Source: CAZIVO01 sp964542765
GTDB taxonomy: Bacteria; Planctomycetota; UBA1135; UBA2386
Assembly: GCA_964542765.1 (NCBI GenBank)
Contig: CAZIVO010000111.1
Location: forward strand, 1 to 11,973
Direction of reading: 5' to 3'
Length of the DNA: 11,973 bases
Shown here: piece after piece, positions 1 through 7,671 of the stretch
Layout of the letters: every line of letters begins with the position of its first letter
Position numbering within the stretch: position 1 is the first letter of the stretch
The notes under the pieces: model-generated
Database searches by the model: none
What the model saw: only the letters and a program-made list of their open reading frames with translations
Told to the model about the DNA's origin: nothing
Program-made: the position numbers and the translations under genes

Positions 1-564
1 CTCCCAGAGCTTGGCACGGAAGTTCAGATCGAAAGAGATGACCGCGCCGGCCGCCCTGGCCGCCTTCATGGCTTCGATCAGGAGCAAGGGCGTGGTCGGC
101 GACAAGGCCGCGAAGATGCCACCGCTGTGAAACCAACGCAGGCCACCAGCCATGATCTCCTGCCAGACGAAATCTCCCGATTGCAACTGCGCAGCCGCCT
201 CGTTGCTTCGGTTGTAGAAGACGACCGGCGCACGGATGCCCGCTCCTCGATCGCTATAGACCGTGGCCATGTTCGGTCCGCGGACGCCATCATGCTCGAA
301 GCGCTTGTAGAAAGATCTGACACCCATCGCTCGCACACGCTCATCGATCAACTCACCGATCGGAGAATCGACCATCGCGGTGGCAATGGCTGTGTTCATG
401 CCAAAGCAACTGGCCAGATTGGCAGCGCAATTGAACTCACCCCCACTGACATGGATGCTGCATTCCGACGCCTTGCGGAAAGGAATCACGCCAGGGTCGA
501 GGCGATGCACCATGGCTCCGAGCGCGAGGAAGTCGAGTTCACCACTCGCTGGAATCTTCAACAA
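1..564 (-). CDS. kdgK: 2-keto-3-deoxygluconate kinase (PfkB family), N-terminal part, runs off left edge
   Basis: This sugar kinase would phosphorylate 2-keto-3-deoxygluconate with ATP in the cytoplasm, a step of uronate breakdown. The minus frame is open from a TTG at 564 down to base 1, giving 188 residues of a family that is usually about 310-360 long, so the C-terminal half with the catalytic Asp and ATP site is outside the window. Visible landmarks are the N-terminal beta-strand LDFLALGAM (residues 10-18), the PfkB sugar-binding signature GGEFNCAANLA (41-51), and SGGIFAALS (147-155) followed by VISFDLNFRAKLW (175-187). Together these are typical of KDG kinases rather than fructokinases or ribokinases. 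No in-frame ATG lies near the front; a TTG TTG pair sits 6 nt behind an AGGAG ribosome site, which sets the start. The reading frame upstream is closed by TGA at 622-624. Substrate is inferred from family resemblance. Confidence 0.88.
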   Translation of the reverse strand, partial: MLKIPASGELDFLALGAMVHRLDPGVIPFRKASECSIHVSGGEFNCAANLASCFGMNTAIATAMVDSPIGELIDERVRAMGVRSFYKRFEHDGVRGPNMATVYSDRGAGIRAPVVFYNRSNEAAAQLQSGDFVWQEIMAGGLRWFHSGGIFAALSPTTPLLLIEAMKAARAAGAVISFDLNFRAKLWE

Positions 565-570
565 TGCAAT

Positions 571-575
571 CTCCT
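571..575 (-). promoter_or_regulatory. Ribosome binding site deciding a TTG start (KDG kinase)
   Basis: On the minus strand AGGAG lies 6 nt before TTG at 564-562 and 9 nt before the next TTG at 561-559. The first in-frame ATG is at codon 18, inside the conserved N-terminal strand, so TTG at 564 (or 561) is the best start. Confidence 0.7.
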
Positions 576-742
576 GTGAAAGACTGAGCTGCCGGCCGAC
601 CGGAATCGATGCGAGAATACCTCATGGTGAAAACCGAGGTAGCAACGCTCCCGGCTGACCCCATCCACCGCGATTTGATAGCCCTTGAGCACTGACAACG
701 CAAGCCGCCAGATCATCCAGGCACCGGGTCGATGCAATTGTC

Positions 743-3700
743 TCATCTCTTATCGAGCGGTTTCTTCAAGGTCATCAGATACGCCATGACATCAGCGAGC
801 TCCTGCTTGGTGAGAAGGATGTCCATCGGCGGCATCGGGCTCGCGCCGAACTTGTCGTAGCCTTCGGCCAGTTGAGCCATCGGCTTCACCAAGCTCTCCA
901 TGATGTAGTCGCGTGTCTTGCGCACGGCGATACCATCGAGAGCAGGTCCGATGACACCGCCAGTCCCCCCGATGGCGTGGCACCTCACGCAGGCAGCAAC
1001 AGCGTGCTCGGAAAAGATCTTCTCACCGGAAGCAACATCGGCCTTCGCAAGACCCGATGGGCTCGTGGCGTAGGTAGGCACCCATTCCTGCAGCGCAGCA
1101 TCATCGTACCAGGCCGTCCCCGTGGACTGCCCCCAACCGCCAAAGAGACAGTTGACGCTACATAGACCCTGCCGAGTGCTCTCGAAGATCACTTCCACCC
1201 TGGTCCAGTCGTTCTTTTTCTGCAGCGGCTTCGTCTTCGCCTTGTGCTGCAATTCGTGCACATTGAGTAAGGCGCCGTGCGCACCCCTGACACCGGCGGT
1301 TTTGATCCATGCCGAAAGCTGGTATCTCTTGCCGGCCTCCAGTTCAACCGGCGCGAACCAGCTGGTGTCATGGCCGTCGACCGACCGGATGCGTAAGGAT
1401 CGCGAGCCCGTGCGCACGAAATCCTTGCGCATTTCCACCGTGTGCTCGACCTCCTCGCCCTTGGCGCTGTAGGTTCGAACGGTCCAGCCAACGGGATTCC
1501 CTTCCACAACTTCCTCGAAAGAGGCATTGGCCAGAAGATTCGGTCCGAGTTCGTGGCCCACGATATCCAGATCGGCGGCACCGGCAGCGCCCAGTGCGAG
1601 ACGGAGCCAGTCATCACCAGCGTTCTCCGGCTGCGCGAGCAACAGGCTGGAGGTGCGCCGATGGCTCGATGCGCGGGGGAAGGATGCGAGCTTGGTGAAG
1701 GCTGCCAGACGCACCTGTGGGTCGGCAGCCGCCAGCACGGCACTGTCATACAAGAGATGCACGGCATCCTGATCGGTCCCCAAGGCCCGGATGGCATTGC
1801 GCACGAGCCCGGGGTCACTGGCGATCAAGGCCGCGTGATGTGATTTGGCATCCAGGGCGCCGAGGCCCTCGAGTGCCCAAAGAGCGTGAATCGCCGCCTT
1901 GCCGCCCGCCGCAAGGGTCGCAACAAGAGCCGGCACAGCACTCACCGTTCGATTCGATACCAGCAAGCGCTGAGCGGTCTGCCGCCAGAAGAGATTGTCA
2001 TCGCCGAGTGCGGCAACGAGGTCTTCGGTCGAAGCTCCGGCGAGCGAGCTGATCTTCTGATCCGGCGAAGCCTCCCACACCACCCGATAGATGCGGCCAT
2101 GTCGACGGTCTCGGTTGGGATTGACGTGAGCATTGCCAGTGCCGCGCTGGGCCTGGTAACCACCACGACCAGGGCTGGGCGTCGGGTTGTGCTGGATAAT
2201 GAAATTGTACCAGTCCGCCACCCACAGATGCCCATCAGGCCCCACCTCGGCGACGATCGGAGAGAACCACTCATCGACGCTGGCCAAAAAGGCGAAAGCA
2301 TTCTTCGCCACGAAGCCCGCACCTTCAGGCTCGATACGAAACTTACCCAACAGATGCCCGGTCGGCCCGCACACGAAGGCCACTCCGCGATAGCTTTCCG
2401 GGAAAGCCGCCGACGTCGCAAAGGCATGCCCGCAGCCAGCGGTGTAGGCGCCGAAGGCATCCACCTGCCGGACATTGGGAGTGATCGGATGGAACTTCGT
2501 CGAACTGGCAATCATCTTCGCGCTCATGCCCTTGGACTTGCCATAAGCCGCAGCGGGGATGCCACCGAAGAAACTCGGATTGTTGTTAGCCGTGGACCCG
2601 AAGACGTCGCCAGCCTCGTTGAAACCCAGCCCCCAGGTGTTGTTGTTGAACTGATGCCGGAACTCGATGGCGGAAGCGTCGGCCTTGAAGCGAAACGCTC
2701 CCATGCCGAAGTCGTGAGCCTCATCCCCTAGCTCACCGCGAAAGCGCGCATATCCAACCGTTCCCCAGATCCAGTTATCGAAACCATGGCGGAGATTGGA
2801 TGGACCGGCATGAGTGTCATTGACACCCCATCCGCTGAACAGGACCTCGCGAACATCCGCTCGGTCATCGCCATCTGTGTCCTTGAAGAACAAGAAGTCC
2901 GGTGCTTGCGCGACAATGATGCCACCGCGTGCAAAGACGAAGGATGTCGGGATATTCAATCCTTCAGCGAACACCTTGACGGAATCACAGGCACCGTCGC
3001 CGTCGGTATCCTCGAGGATCTTGATGCGGTCCGAACCACGGCGACGCGGTTTGATCTCGTTGGGGTAATCCACCGACTCGGCCACCCAGAGACGGCCACG
3101 CTCGTCCCATTGCATGTAGATCGGATTGACGACGTCGGGCTCACAAGCAAAGAGTTCCAGACGGAATCCAGCTGGCACCCTGGTGTATTTCATGCTTTCG
3201 CTCGCCGGCAACGGAAGCTGATAGGGCAAGGGCTTGGGACGCTTCTCGTAATTCGGCACGTCATCACGCACCTCGTAGGAAAGCTTCTGGCGTGACGCGA
3301 TGAACCCCTCCCACTCCGCCCGCGCCTTGCTCCCGGCAGCCCAGAGGATCCCGGCCTTCATGAGTTCATGGAAACCGTGATGCTTCCAAACCCGAGCATC
3401 GTGGCCCGAAGCCGTATAGAAAACCCGACCCTTGCCGTGGTTGCGTACCCAGGTCCAGGGCTCGGGTTCGCCGTGCGGATCACCCGGCATGGGATCGCGC
3501 ACCATCAAGACTTCACGGTCCTGCTCGTTGTGACGGTGATGAACATAGGTCTCGTCCCAGGCCTCGAACTCCTCGACCCCGACCATGGCCGGATGGGAAG
3601 GCGACACCACCCGCGCCTTGAACACACCTGTCCGGTGACTCTCGAAACGAGCTCCTACCAGTCGATCGAAACCGGGCTCGTTGCCAAAGCACCAGCTCGC

Positions 3701-4045
3701 GCAGTGGACCGGAACGAAGCCGCCACCGCCCTCGACAAAGCCCTTCAGATTCTTCCACTGCTCGGCGGTGATCCGACCGTGGTTGGCATAGAGCAAGAGC
3801 ACATCGAACCGGTCCAGATATCTTGCATCCCCCAGCGCGTCCTCGACCGAAGTGACGTAATCGAAATAGATCGCATCCGGTCCCAAGGCCCTGGCGAGCA
3901 TCGGATAGAGCTCATTGGAGTTGTGGTGCGCGCTCTCGTGCCCGAGGAAGAGCACACGGATCGGGCCGGTCCGGGCATCAGCCTGAGCCAGCGGATTCAC
4001 TGAAACCAACAGGGACAGAAAAAAGGAGTGGAGCAGGCGCATCAT
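743..4045 (-). CDS. Secreted ThuA / PVC-type beta-propeller / CBM-like / cytochrome c fusion protein
   Basis: A large multidomain periplasmic protein of 1100 residues, of a kind common in Planctomycetota. From the start at 4045: signal peptide 1-22 (MMRLLHSFFLSLLVSV, cleavage near QADA); ThuA domain about 28-237 (IRVLFLGHESAHH, then GGGFVPVHCASWCF and DETYVHHRHN); PVC-type glucose-dehydrogenase-like propeller about 287-655, with two Asp-rich DTDGD loops; HEAT-like helices about 664-800; a CBM_4_9-like sandwich about 833-985 (NLLANASFEEV to AWYDDAALQ); and a C-terminal class I cytochrome c with CVRCH (C1019, C1022, H1023) and a likely distal Met in SPMPPM (1071 or 1074). The frame opens further upstream to an ATG at 4147, but those 34 residues precede the signal peptide, so ATG 4045 or the adjacent ATG 4042 is preferred. 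Heme attachment is well supported. The substrate is unknown; oxidation of a sugar is only a guess from the domains. Confidence 0.93.
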   Translation of the reverse strand: MMRLLHSFFLSLLVSVNPLAQADARTGPIRVLFLGHESAHHNSNELYPMLARALGPDAIYFDYVTSVEDALGDARYLDRFDVLLLYANHGRITAEQWKNLKGFVEGGGGFVPVHCASWCFGNEPGFDRLVGARFESHRTGVFKARVVSPSHPAMVGVEEFEAWDETYVHHRHNEQDREVLMVRDPMPGDPHGEPEPWTWVRNHGKGRVFYTASGHDARVWKHHGFHELMKAGILWAAGSKARAEWEGFIASRQKLSYEVRDDVPNYEKRPKPLPYQLPLPASESMKYTRVPAGFRLELFACEPDVVNPIYMQWDERGRLWVAESVDYPNEIKPRRRGSDRIKILEDTDGDGACDSVKVFAEGLNIPTSFVFARGGIIVAQAPDFLFFKDTDGDDRADVREVLFSGWGVNDTHAGPSNLRHGFDNWIWGTVGYARFRGELGDEAHDFGMGAFRFKADASAIEFRHQFNNNTWGLGFNEAGDVFGSTANNNPSFFGGIPAAAYGKSKGMSAKMIASSTKFHPITPNVRQVDAFGAYTAGCGHAFATSAAFPESYRGVAFVCGPTGHLLGKFRIEPEGAGFVAKNAFAFLASVDEWFSPIVAEVGPDGHLWVADWYNFIIQHNPTPSPGRGGYQAQRGTGNAHVNPNRDRRHGRIYRVVWEASPDQKISSLAGASTEDLVAALGDDNLFWRQTAQRLLVSNRTVSAVPALVATLAAGGKAAIHALWALEGLGALDAKSHHAALIASDPGLVRNAIRALGTDQDAVHLLYDSAVLAAADPQVRLAAFTKLASFPRASSHRRTSSLLLAQPENAGDDWLRLALGAAGAADLDIVGHELGPNLLANASFEEVVEGNPVGWTVRTYSAKGEEVEHTVEMRKDFVRTGSRSLRIRSVDGHDTSWFAPVELEAGKRYQLSAWIKTAGVRGAHGALLNVHELQHKAKTKPLQKKNDWTRVEVIFESTRQGLCSVNCLFGGWGQSTGTAWYDDAALQEWVPTYATSPSGLAKADVASGEKIFSEHAVAACVRCHAIGGTGGVIGPALDGIAVRKTRDYIMESLVKPMAQLAEGYDKFGASPMPPMDILLTKQELADVMAYLMTLKKPLDKR

Positions 4046-4077
4046 CTTCTCTCGATCGAGGGGGGTGCGAGCCGGGC

Positions 4078-4105
4078 ATTCTAGGCGTACCAACCGAAGG
4101 TTCGA
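4078..4105 (-). promoter_or_regulatory. Candidate promoter of the ThuA-propeller-cytochrome gene
   Basis: On the minus strand TAGAAT (4083-4078, 5 of 6 to the sigma-70 -10 box) is preceded at 16 nt by a weak TCGAAC (4105-4100, 3 of 6). The predicted start point gives a leader of about 25-30 nt before ATG 4045, with a purine-rich GAGAGAAG just before the ATG pair. Assignment is by eye only. Confidence 0.4.
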
Positions 4106-4115
4106 CGATCTTTCC

Positions 4116-4143
4116 TTGGTGACAGAGGTTCGTCGCGTATCCT
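4116..4143 (+). promoter_or_regulatory. Candidate promoter of the doxX-like gene, possibly leaderless
   Basis: TTGGTG (4116-4121), a 16-nt spacer and TATCCT (4138-4143) lie so that transcription would begin at or next to the A of ATG 4150. No Shine-Dalgarno sequence is present before that ATG. The -35 match is poor (3 of 6), so this is tentative. Confidence 0.3.
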
Positions 4144-4149
4144 GCACGC

Positions 4150-4548
4150 ATGGAATCTCTGGGCCTTCTCCTTCTCCGGATCACGGCGGGCTTGGGGCTC
4201 GCCAGTCACGGCTATGCAAAGATCTTCGGCACTGGCATGGAGGGATTCACAGGCTTCCTGGAACAGCTCGGTTTCCCCTTCCCCCTCGCCATGGCATGGA
4301 TGGCCAAGCTGATCGAACTGGTCGGTGGCATCCTGATCGCGGTCGGCTTCTGCACCCGCGCGTCGGCCTTCCTGGCAGCCGCGGTCATGGCGATGGCCAT
4401 CCTGACCGCCCACTGGGGCGACCCCTTCGCGAAGTGGGAGATCGCAGCTCCCTACCTCGCTGCGATGCTGACCTTGATGCTGGCCGGTCCGGGACGCTTT
4501 TCCATCGATACCCGGCGATCGCAGCGCTCCCAACCCTTCAAGCTCTGA
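4150..4548 (+). CDS. DoxX family membrane protein
   Basis: A 132-residue inner-membrane protein of the DoxX family, the usual size. Four hydrophobic segments are visible at about 3-20, 46-66, 71-88 and 98-114. Family landmarks are LLLLRITAGLGLASHGYAK near the N-terminus, the segment AKLIELVGGILIAVGFCTR (52-70), and the closing GPGRFSID (113-120). DoxX-like proteins have been linked to quinone or thiol redox functions at the membrane, but the exact activity of this one cannot be read from the sequence. It is transcribed away from the cytochrome fusion gene from a shared gap of about 100 bp, which hints at co-regulation or a redox link but does not prove it. The ATG at 4150 fits the first membrane segment; there is no ribosome site upstream, in line with a leaderless mRNA. 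Confidence 0.9.
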   Translation: MESLGLLLLRITAGLGLASHGYAKIFGTGMEGFTGFLEQLGFPFPLAMAWMAKLIELVGGILIAVGFCTRASAFLAAAVMAMAILTAHWGDPFAKWEIAAPYLAAMLTLMLAGPGRFSIDTRRSQRSQPFKL

Positions 4549-4621
4549 GCCCGCAACTCGCTGCCATCATCCCGACGAACTGGCACGGGTCATCCAGCGA
4601 CATGGATGCGAAATTCTGGAC

Positions 4622-4674
4622 GGATCAGCCACCAGCCAAACAAGCAAATGGCTAGGATAGCGCGGTGGTGATCC
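4622..4674. repeat. Compound inverted repeat between doxX and the glycine-rich gene
   Basis: The outer stem is GGATCA (4622-4627) with TGATCC (4669-4674), continued after a one-base bulge by CCACC (4629-4633) with GGTGG (4664-4668). An inner stem, AGCCA (4634-4638) with TGGCT (4649-4653), stacks directly on it with a 10-nt loop; ten bases (4654-4663) bulge on the right. It ends 43 nt before the next start codon and begins 73 nt after the doxX stop. There is no T-run, so it is either a terminator-like 3' structure or a leader element. Confidence 0.5.
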
Positions 4675-4717
4675 AACGCTCGATCTCCAACCTACCCGAA
4701 GATCGCCAGAGGCTCTG

Positions 4718-5953
4718 ATGATTACACCGCCCCGACTGATCCTGTCCCTCGCCCTGCTGGCCTCGACCGTCGCCGCTCAAATCGGTGGCACCGGCAAGGA
4801 CGGCGCCTTCATGCCAACAGCGAATGTCACGCTGCACACCACCGGCAACGGCGGCCAGTTTCACTACACCAAGATCCTCATCCCCAAGGGCGTCACAGTC
4901 ACCCTGCGCGGCAAGAACCCGGCCGTCATGCACTGCCAAGGCGCGGTCGACATCGCCGGAGTCCTGGATGCCAGCGGGGAGATCAAAGGGTCCTCCGTAC
5001 CTACGTTTCCCCACTACACGGCAACTGCTGTCCCGGGTCCGGGGGGGCATCACGGCGGCACCAATGGCAATCCTGGGACCGGGCCCGGTGCCGGTCTGCG
5101 CGGCCCCCTACAGCCAGCCGTTCCCCCCGCCATCGGACCATCTGTCAAAGGCGGTAGCGCGGCGCACGCCACCGCACCAGCGAGCTATGGTAAACCGCAC
5201 AAGCCAGTCTACGGCAGCCTCTTCCCCCTCAGTTTCACCGGCGGCAGCGGCGGCTCAAGTTCTTCCCGTCAAGCTTACCCCCACCCGCGATCTTGGACCC
5301 ACGGTAACGGTGGCGGCGGCGGCGGCGCCGTTGCCATCCTCGCCGATGGCAAGATCTCGATCTCAGGATCGGTCCTGTCACAGGGATCCAACAGCTTGGC
5401 GATGGGATACGTCGGTGGCGGTAACGGATCCGGCGGAACGATTCTCCTGCGTTCCATGACCGAAGTCGATCTGCAGGGAGGAACGCTGGATGCGTCCACG
5501 ATCAGAAGCGGACCGGCACCTATCCACTCCCTCGGCTACATCCGCATCGATTCCTACGAGACCCCCCCCAAACTCGCCGGCACGATCAAGGGCGTGAGCC
5601 TCGCGCTCACCCTGCCGGCCCTGCGCGAACTCGCAGGTGCCCAGACCGGCAAGGTCTATCAACTGCGCTTCGCCTCGGTGCCCGGCGACATCGTCGCCAT
5701 CTTCGCCGCGCTCAAGGGCACCAGCATCCCCTTGCCGCCGCTGGGCGTCTTGAAACTCGACTTCACCAGCCCTCACGTGCAGGTCCTGGCCAAGGTGCCC
5801 TCGACAGAAATCGATCCGCTGGCAGCCGTCGATATCCCGATCCCCGCTGACCCCAAGCTGATCGGCGTCAAGTTCCACTTCCAGGGCATCAACTACCAGA
5901 CGACGGCCAAGCGCATCCGCCTGACCAACAACGTCATCACCACCATCAAGTGA
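4718..5953 (+). CDS. Secreted glycine-rich beta-helix-like protein of unknown function
   Basis: A 411-residue exported protein. Residues 1-20 form a signal peptide (RLILSLALLASTVAAQ). Residues about 50-90 carry short strands (KILIPKGVTVTLRG, then CQGAVDIAGVLDASG). After a Gly/Pro/His-rich stretch (about 105-200) come two similar units: a poly-Gly turn followed by AVAILADGKISISGSVLSQG (204-223), and GGNGSGG followed by TILLRSMTEVDLQGGTLDAS (241-260). The pattern of strand, Gly loop, strand and 'G.LDASG' suggests a right-handed beta-helix surface protein. The C-terminal part, about 308-410, ends in PIPADPKLIGVKFHFQG (374-390) and resembles the N-terminal module of the Kelch protein at 6013-7557. 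AGAGG-type ribosome site AGAGG lies at 4708-4712, 5 nt before the ATG. No catalytic motif was seen; an adhesin or envelope role is a guess. Confidence 0.85.
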   Translation: MITPPRLILSLALLASTVAAQIGGTGKDGAFMPTANVTLHTTGNGGQFHYTKILIPKGVTVTLRGKNPAVMHCQGAVDIAGVLDASGEIKGSSVPTFPHYTATAVPGPGGHHGGTNGNPGTGPGAGLRGPLQPAVPPAIGPSVKGGSAAHATAPASYGKPHKPVYGSLFPLSFTGGSGGSSSSRQAYPHPRSWTHGNGGGGGGAVAILADGKISISGSVLSQGSNSLAMGYVGGGNGSGGTILLRSMTEVDLQGGTLDASTIRSGPAPIHSLGYIRIDSYETPPKLAGTIKGVSLALTLPALRELAGAQTGKVYQLRFASVPGDIVAIFAALKGTSIPLPPLGVLKLDFTSPHVQVLAKVPSTEIDPLAAVDIPIPADPKLIGVKFHFQGINYQTTAKRIRLTNNVITTIK

Positions 5954-5959
5954 GGGGCC

Positions 5960-5981
5960 GGGTCACTCGGAGGTGATTCCC
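5960..5981. terminator. Weak hairpin between convergent genes
   Basis: GGGTCAC (5960-5966) can pair with GTGA (5973-5976) and, after a TT bulge, CCC (5979-5981), with a 6-nt loop. It lies in the 59-bp gap between two converging genes, where a shared terminator is expected. The stem is short and no T-run follows. Confidence 0.3.
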
Positions 5982-6012
5982 CGTGGCCGGCGGCGCGGTC
6001 CGCAAGGCAGCC

Positions 6013-7557
6013 TCAGCGGAACAACCACTCCGTCGTGGCTATCGGCGTCGCATTGTTGCCGGTACCACCGCTGACGAGACAGATCTGTCCGGTGGAATTC
6101 AAGAAGGGTTCATACCATACGCGACCTGCCGTCAGCGTCGGACCCATCGTCCACTTGTCGGCTTTCTCGTCGTAGATCTCGGTGTTGTTCAGCGCACTCG
6201 CCGCGGTGATCGCGCCCATCGCTCCGGCCACCGTGATGTACTTGCCGTTGGCCAGGGGATAGGTGTGACTCAAGGACCGACCCCAACTCATCGACGCGAC
6301 CTGCTTGAAGGTCATCGATCTGGCATCGAAGATCTCGGCCGTCGTGGTGGGTGTCCCGGGATTGCTCAAAGTGACCTGATTGACACCGCCAGCCAGGAGG
6401 AAGCGATCCTTGGGCATCCGGCAGGACCGGAAAAAGGAACGCTCCACGTTCATCGAGGGACCCGGCGCCCAGTTGCCCGACACAGGGTCATAGATCTCGG
6501 TGGTCTTCCAGATCGTGGGAATCTTGACGTTGAAGACCTTCGTCCAGCCAGCCCCACCCGCGACCATGATGCGACCGTCGAGCAGCGGAAGGATGACAGC
6601 CTCCGCGCGCGCCGAGATCATCCACCGGCCAAACGACCACTTGCCGGTCGCAGGGTCCCAGATCTCGGTACTGTCGAGAATCGAATTGAGCGTGGCGAGA
6701 GGATTCGTCAGATCGAACTTGTCGAAGCCACCGAAGACCATGACCTTGCCGTTGGCGAGGAGTACGGCCGAATGCAGAGCGCGCCCTGTCCCAAGCTTGG
6801 CGGTAGCGCTGATCGTATTGGTCTTGGGATCGTAGACCTCGCAGGTGTCGATCGCATCGGGCCCGTTGGTCAGCCCACCCGTGATCAGAACCCGTCCATC
6901 CTTGAGACGCGTCGCGGTATGAACACATCGCAACCCGGCCATGTTCGGCCCAGCACTCCAGGTGTCGGTGTATTCATCGTAGATCTCGGTCGTCTTGAGC
7001 GCCGTGATACCAAAACTCAGCGGCCTCGTACTGCCACCGATCACGATGACCCTACGGCCGGCGAGCGGCGTGGTGGTGTGATAGACGCGTTCCTTCGCCA
7101 GCCCGACACCGCGGTCACGAAAGCTCATCGTCGGCCCGAAGCGAACAGCGATGGGATTGCTGACCTTCGCGATCAGCGTCGGCAACTTCGGCGGCCCTGG
7201 CCAGGTCACCGCCTGAAAATAGACCGCTCCATCGAGCAAGAAAGACGCGTTGGGGACCGGCAAGGGTGCGGCCTTGTAGGTGCCCGAGGTGGTGACAAAG
7301 GGTCCGCTCCAGTTGATATGCAGCGACTCCGAGCCGATGCTCAGCACGCGCGAGTCACGGGGGTCCACCCACTTGAGCGGCGTCGGGCCACGCGAAGCAC
7401 TGATCAAGATCGATGCCCAGCGACCGAGAGTCCCCGGTCCCGCCTGCATCGAGATCGCTCCTGGATAGCTGCCGCCACGAACGTCGAGTCTCAGGGCCTG
7501 CGCATCCAGCGAACTGGCGAGGGCGAGAAGGACTAGACAAGTGTGGGTGCGCCGCAT
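6013..7557 (-). CDS. Secreted seven-bladed Kelch-repeat protein
   Basis: A 514-residue exported protein. Residues 1-20 form a signal peptide (TCLVLLALASSLDAQ). Residues about 21-125 form a beta-rich module ending in PVPNASFLLDGAVYFQAVTW (101-120), a pattern also seen at the C-terminus of the protein at 4718-5953. Residues about 141-514 form a Kelch propeller. Seven Gly-doublet strand ends are visible at about 174, 227, 276, 334, 390, 446 (GA instead of GG) and 497. Most blades are joined by a '(T)EIYD...W..GP.M' segment, for example at 190-205 and 353-369. Such propellers usually bind proteins or glycans; galactose-oxidase-type copper residues were not identified. A strong GGAGG ribosome site lies 8 nt before the ATG. 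It is transcribed divergently from the sulfatase pair. Function is unknown. Confidence 0.92.
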   Translation of the reverse strand: MRRTHTCLVLLALASSLDAQALRLDVRGGSYPGAISMQAGPGTLGRWASILISASRGPTPLKWVDPRDSRVLSIGSESLHINWSGPFVTTSGTYKAAPLPVPNASFLLDGAVYFQAVTWPGPPKLPTLIAKVSNPIAVRFGPTMSFRDRGVGLAKERVYHTTTPLAGRRVIVIGGSTRPLSFGITALKTTEIYDEYTDTWSAGPNMAGLRCVHTATRLKDGRVLITGGLTNGPDAIDTCEVYDPKTNTISATAKLGTGRALHSAVLLANGKVMVFGGFDKFDLTNPLATLNSILDSTEIWDPATGKWSFGRWMISARAEAVILPLLDGRIMVAGGAGWTKVFNVKIPTIWKTTEIYDPVSGNWAPGPSMNVERSFFRSCRMPKDRFLLAGGVNQVTLSNPGTPTTTAEIFDARSMTFKQVASMSWGRSLSHTYPLANGKYITVAGAMGAITAASALNNTEIYDEKADKWTMGPTLTAGRVWYEPFLNSTGQICLVSGGTGNNATPIATTEWLFR

Positions 7558-7565
7558 GGTGAGAA

Positions 7566-7597
7566 CCTCCGCGGACAGCCCCCTGTCGATCAGGGGG
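7566..7597 (-). promoter_or_regulatory. Ribosome site and upstream hairpin in the Kelch gene leader
   Basis: GGAGG (7570-7566) is the strongest ribosome site in the window. Nine bases further upstream, CCCCCTG (7597-7591 read on the minus strand) pairs perfectly with CAGGGGG (7585-7579) around a 5-nt loop. A second, weaker pair, CTCTC/GAGAG (7605-7609 and 7619-7623), lies just beyond. The position suggests a leader structure that could affect translation or mRNA stability; it does not itself cover the ribosome site. Confidence 0.45.
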
Positions 7598-7671
7598 AAG
7601 GACCCTCTCAGCTTACGCGAGAGACTGGAGATCCGCTAGCTTAGGCCCTCTCACCCTGCTTGACCACGGCC

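Noticed and set aside
619..640. Small hairpin with a GAAA loop (ACCTC/GAGGT and GGT/ACC) upstream of the KDG kinase
   Set aside because: The GAAA loop is on the strand opposite to the genes, and the stem is short with a bulge; too weak to call.
558..746. A 62-codon minus frame whose ATG overlaps the stop of the cytochrome gene (ATGA) and which runs into the KDG kinase start
   Set aside because: The overlap looks like coupling, but the product is Arg/His/Cys-rich without recognisable features and there is no ribosome site; more likely the KDG kinase leader.
4081..4655. Alternative frames on both strands over the DoxX gene
   Set aside because: Only the 4150-4548 frame gives four membrane segments and the DoxX motifs.
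5983..7536. A 517-codon open frame antisense to the Kelch gene
   Set aside because: Its product is Arg/Asp/Gly-rich with no fold signature or signal peptide, while the minus strand encodes a clear signal peptide and seven Kelch blades. Long antisense frames are common in GC-rich genes.
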